Positions 5,974 through 6,060 of a DNA stretch of 6,060 bases are shown piece by piece. This DNA is from Methanosarcinaceae archaeon. Lineage in GTDB: Archaea > Halobacteriota > Methanosarcinia > Methanosarcinales > Methanosarcinaceae. The stretch lies in NCBI GenBank assembly GCA_016926455.1, contig JAFGOO010000069.1, positions 1 to 6,060 on the forward strand. Reading direction: 5' to 3'. The translations under genes were made by a program, and so were the position numbers. Under the pieces are notes generated by a model that was not told where the DNA came from, ran no database searches, and worked only from the letters and a program-made list of their open reading frames with translations. Within the stretch, counting starts at the first letter, position 1, and every line of letters starts with the position of its first letter.

Positions 5974-6060
5974 GGCTCTGTAGAAATCCTTGATATTTGG
6001 GCATAAATGGAAGTTAACAATAATTCATAAAGTACTTGATGTTATTGAATATATTTGCTA
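5974..6060 (+). mobile_element. Probable start of an insertion sequence, cut by the window edge
   Basis: After an A/T-only stretch, the sequence GGCTCTGTAGAAATCCTTGA begins abruptly. GGCTCTGT-type starts are common terminal inverted repeats of IS elements, and I recall similar ends in Methanosarcina. A transposase-like reading frame opens about 16 bases inside. The other end, and hence the inverted repeat partner and target duplication, is outside the window, so the family cannot be named. Confidence 0.4.
5990..6060 (+). CDS. Possible transposase N-terminus, partial
   Basis: From TTG 5990 a frame stays open to the window end and reads HKWKLTIIHKVLDVIEYIC, an amphipathic helix-like beginning seen in some archaeal transposases. 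There is no ATG in this frame and no ribosome binding site, and the other two forward frames have stops (for example TAA at 6028-6030). The true start may be the TTG, or the copy may be damaged. The visible 23 codons are too few for a firm identification. Confidence 0.3.
   Translation, partial: MIFGHKWKLTIIHKVLDVIEYIC

Overview
The window looks like a chromosomal segment of a methanogenic archaeon of the Methanosarcinales, probably Methanosarcinaceae. The evidence is a set of folate-dependent C1 genes of the kind known from Methanosarcina, moderate-to-low G+C, archaeal-style promoter candidates, purine-rich ribosome binding sites and 4-base gene overlaps. Genus or species cannot be fixed from the sequence alone.

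Layout from left to right. Positions 1-450 (+ strand) are the C-terminal part of a calcineurin-like metallophosphoesterase whose metal-binding N-terminus lies outside the window. Positions 451 to about 1000 hold a badly decayed IS200/IS605-type tnpB (minus strand) with frameshifts, two or more internal stops and a large internal deletion, but with its 3' end and right-end hairpin still readable. A second, degenerate hairpin resembling an IS200/IS605 end sits at about 1067-1115. Positions 1151-5864 (minus strand) are a compact run of five genes read right to left: purN, glyA, folD, folP (long form) and metV. At the extreme right (from about 5974) another insertion-sequence end appears to begin, with a transposase-like reading frame that runs out of the window.

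The five minus-strand genes form one metabolic unit: folP makes the folate core, glyA loads C1 from serine as methylene-H4folate, folD oxidises it to formyl-H4folate, purN spends the formyl group on purines, and metV belongs to methylene-H4folate reductase at the methyl branch. Such methanogens run catabolism on tetrahydromethanopterin (H4MPT), so this is a separate, anabolic, bacterial-type folate module. The catalytic partner expected next to metV (metF) is absent from the window; the tnpB relic occupies the place where it could have been. I see no CRISPR array, tRNA or rRNA, and no clearly unknown multi-gene system. The most interesting points are the metV/metF situation, the unusual FolP, and the IS debris bracketing the operon.
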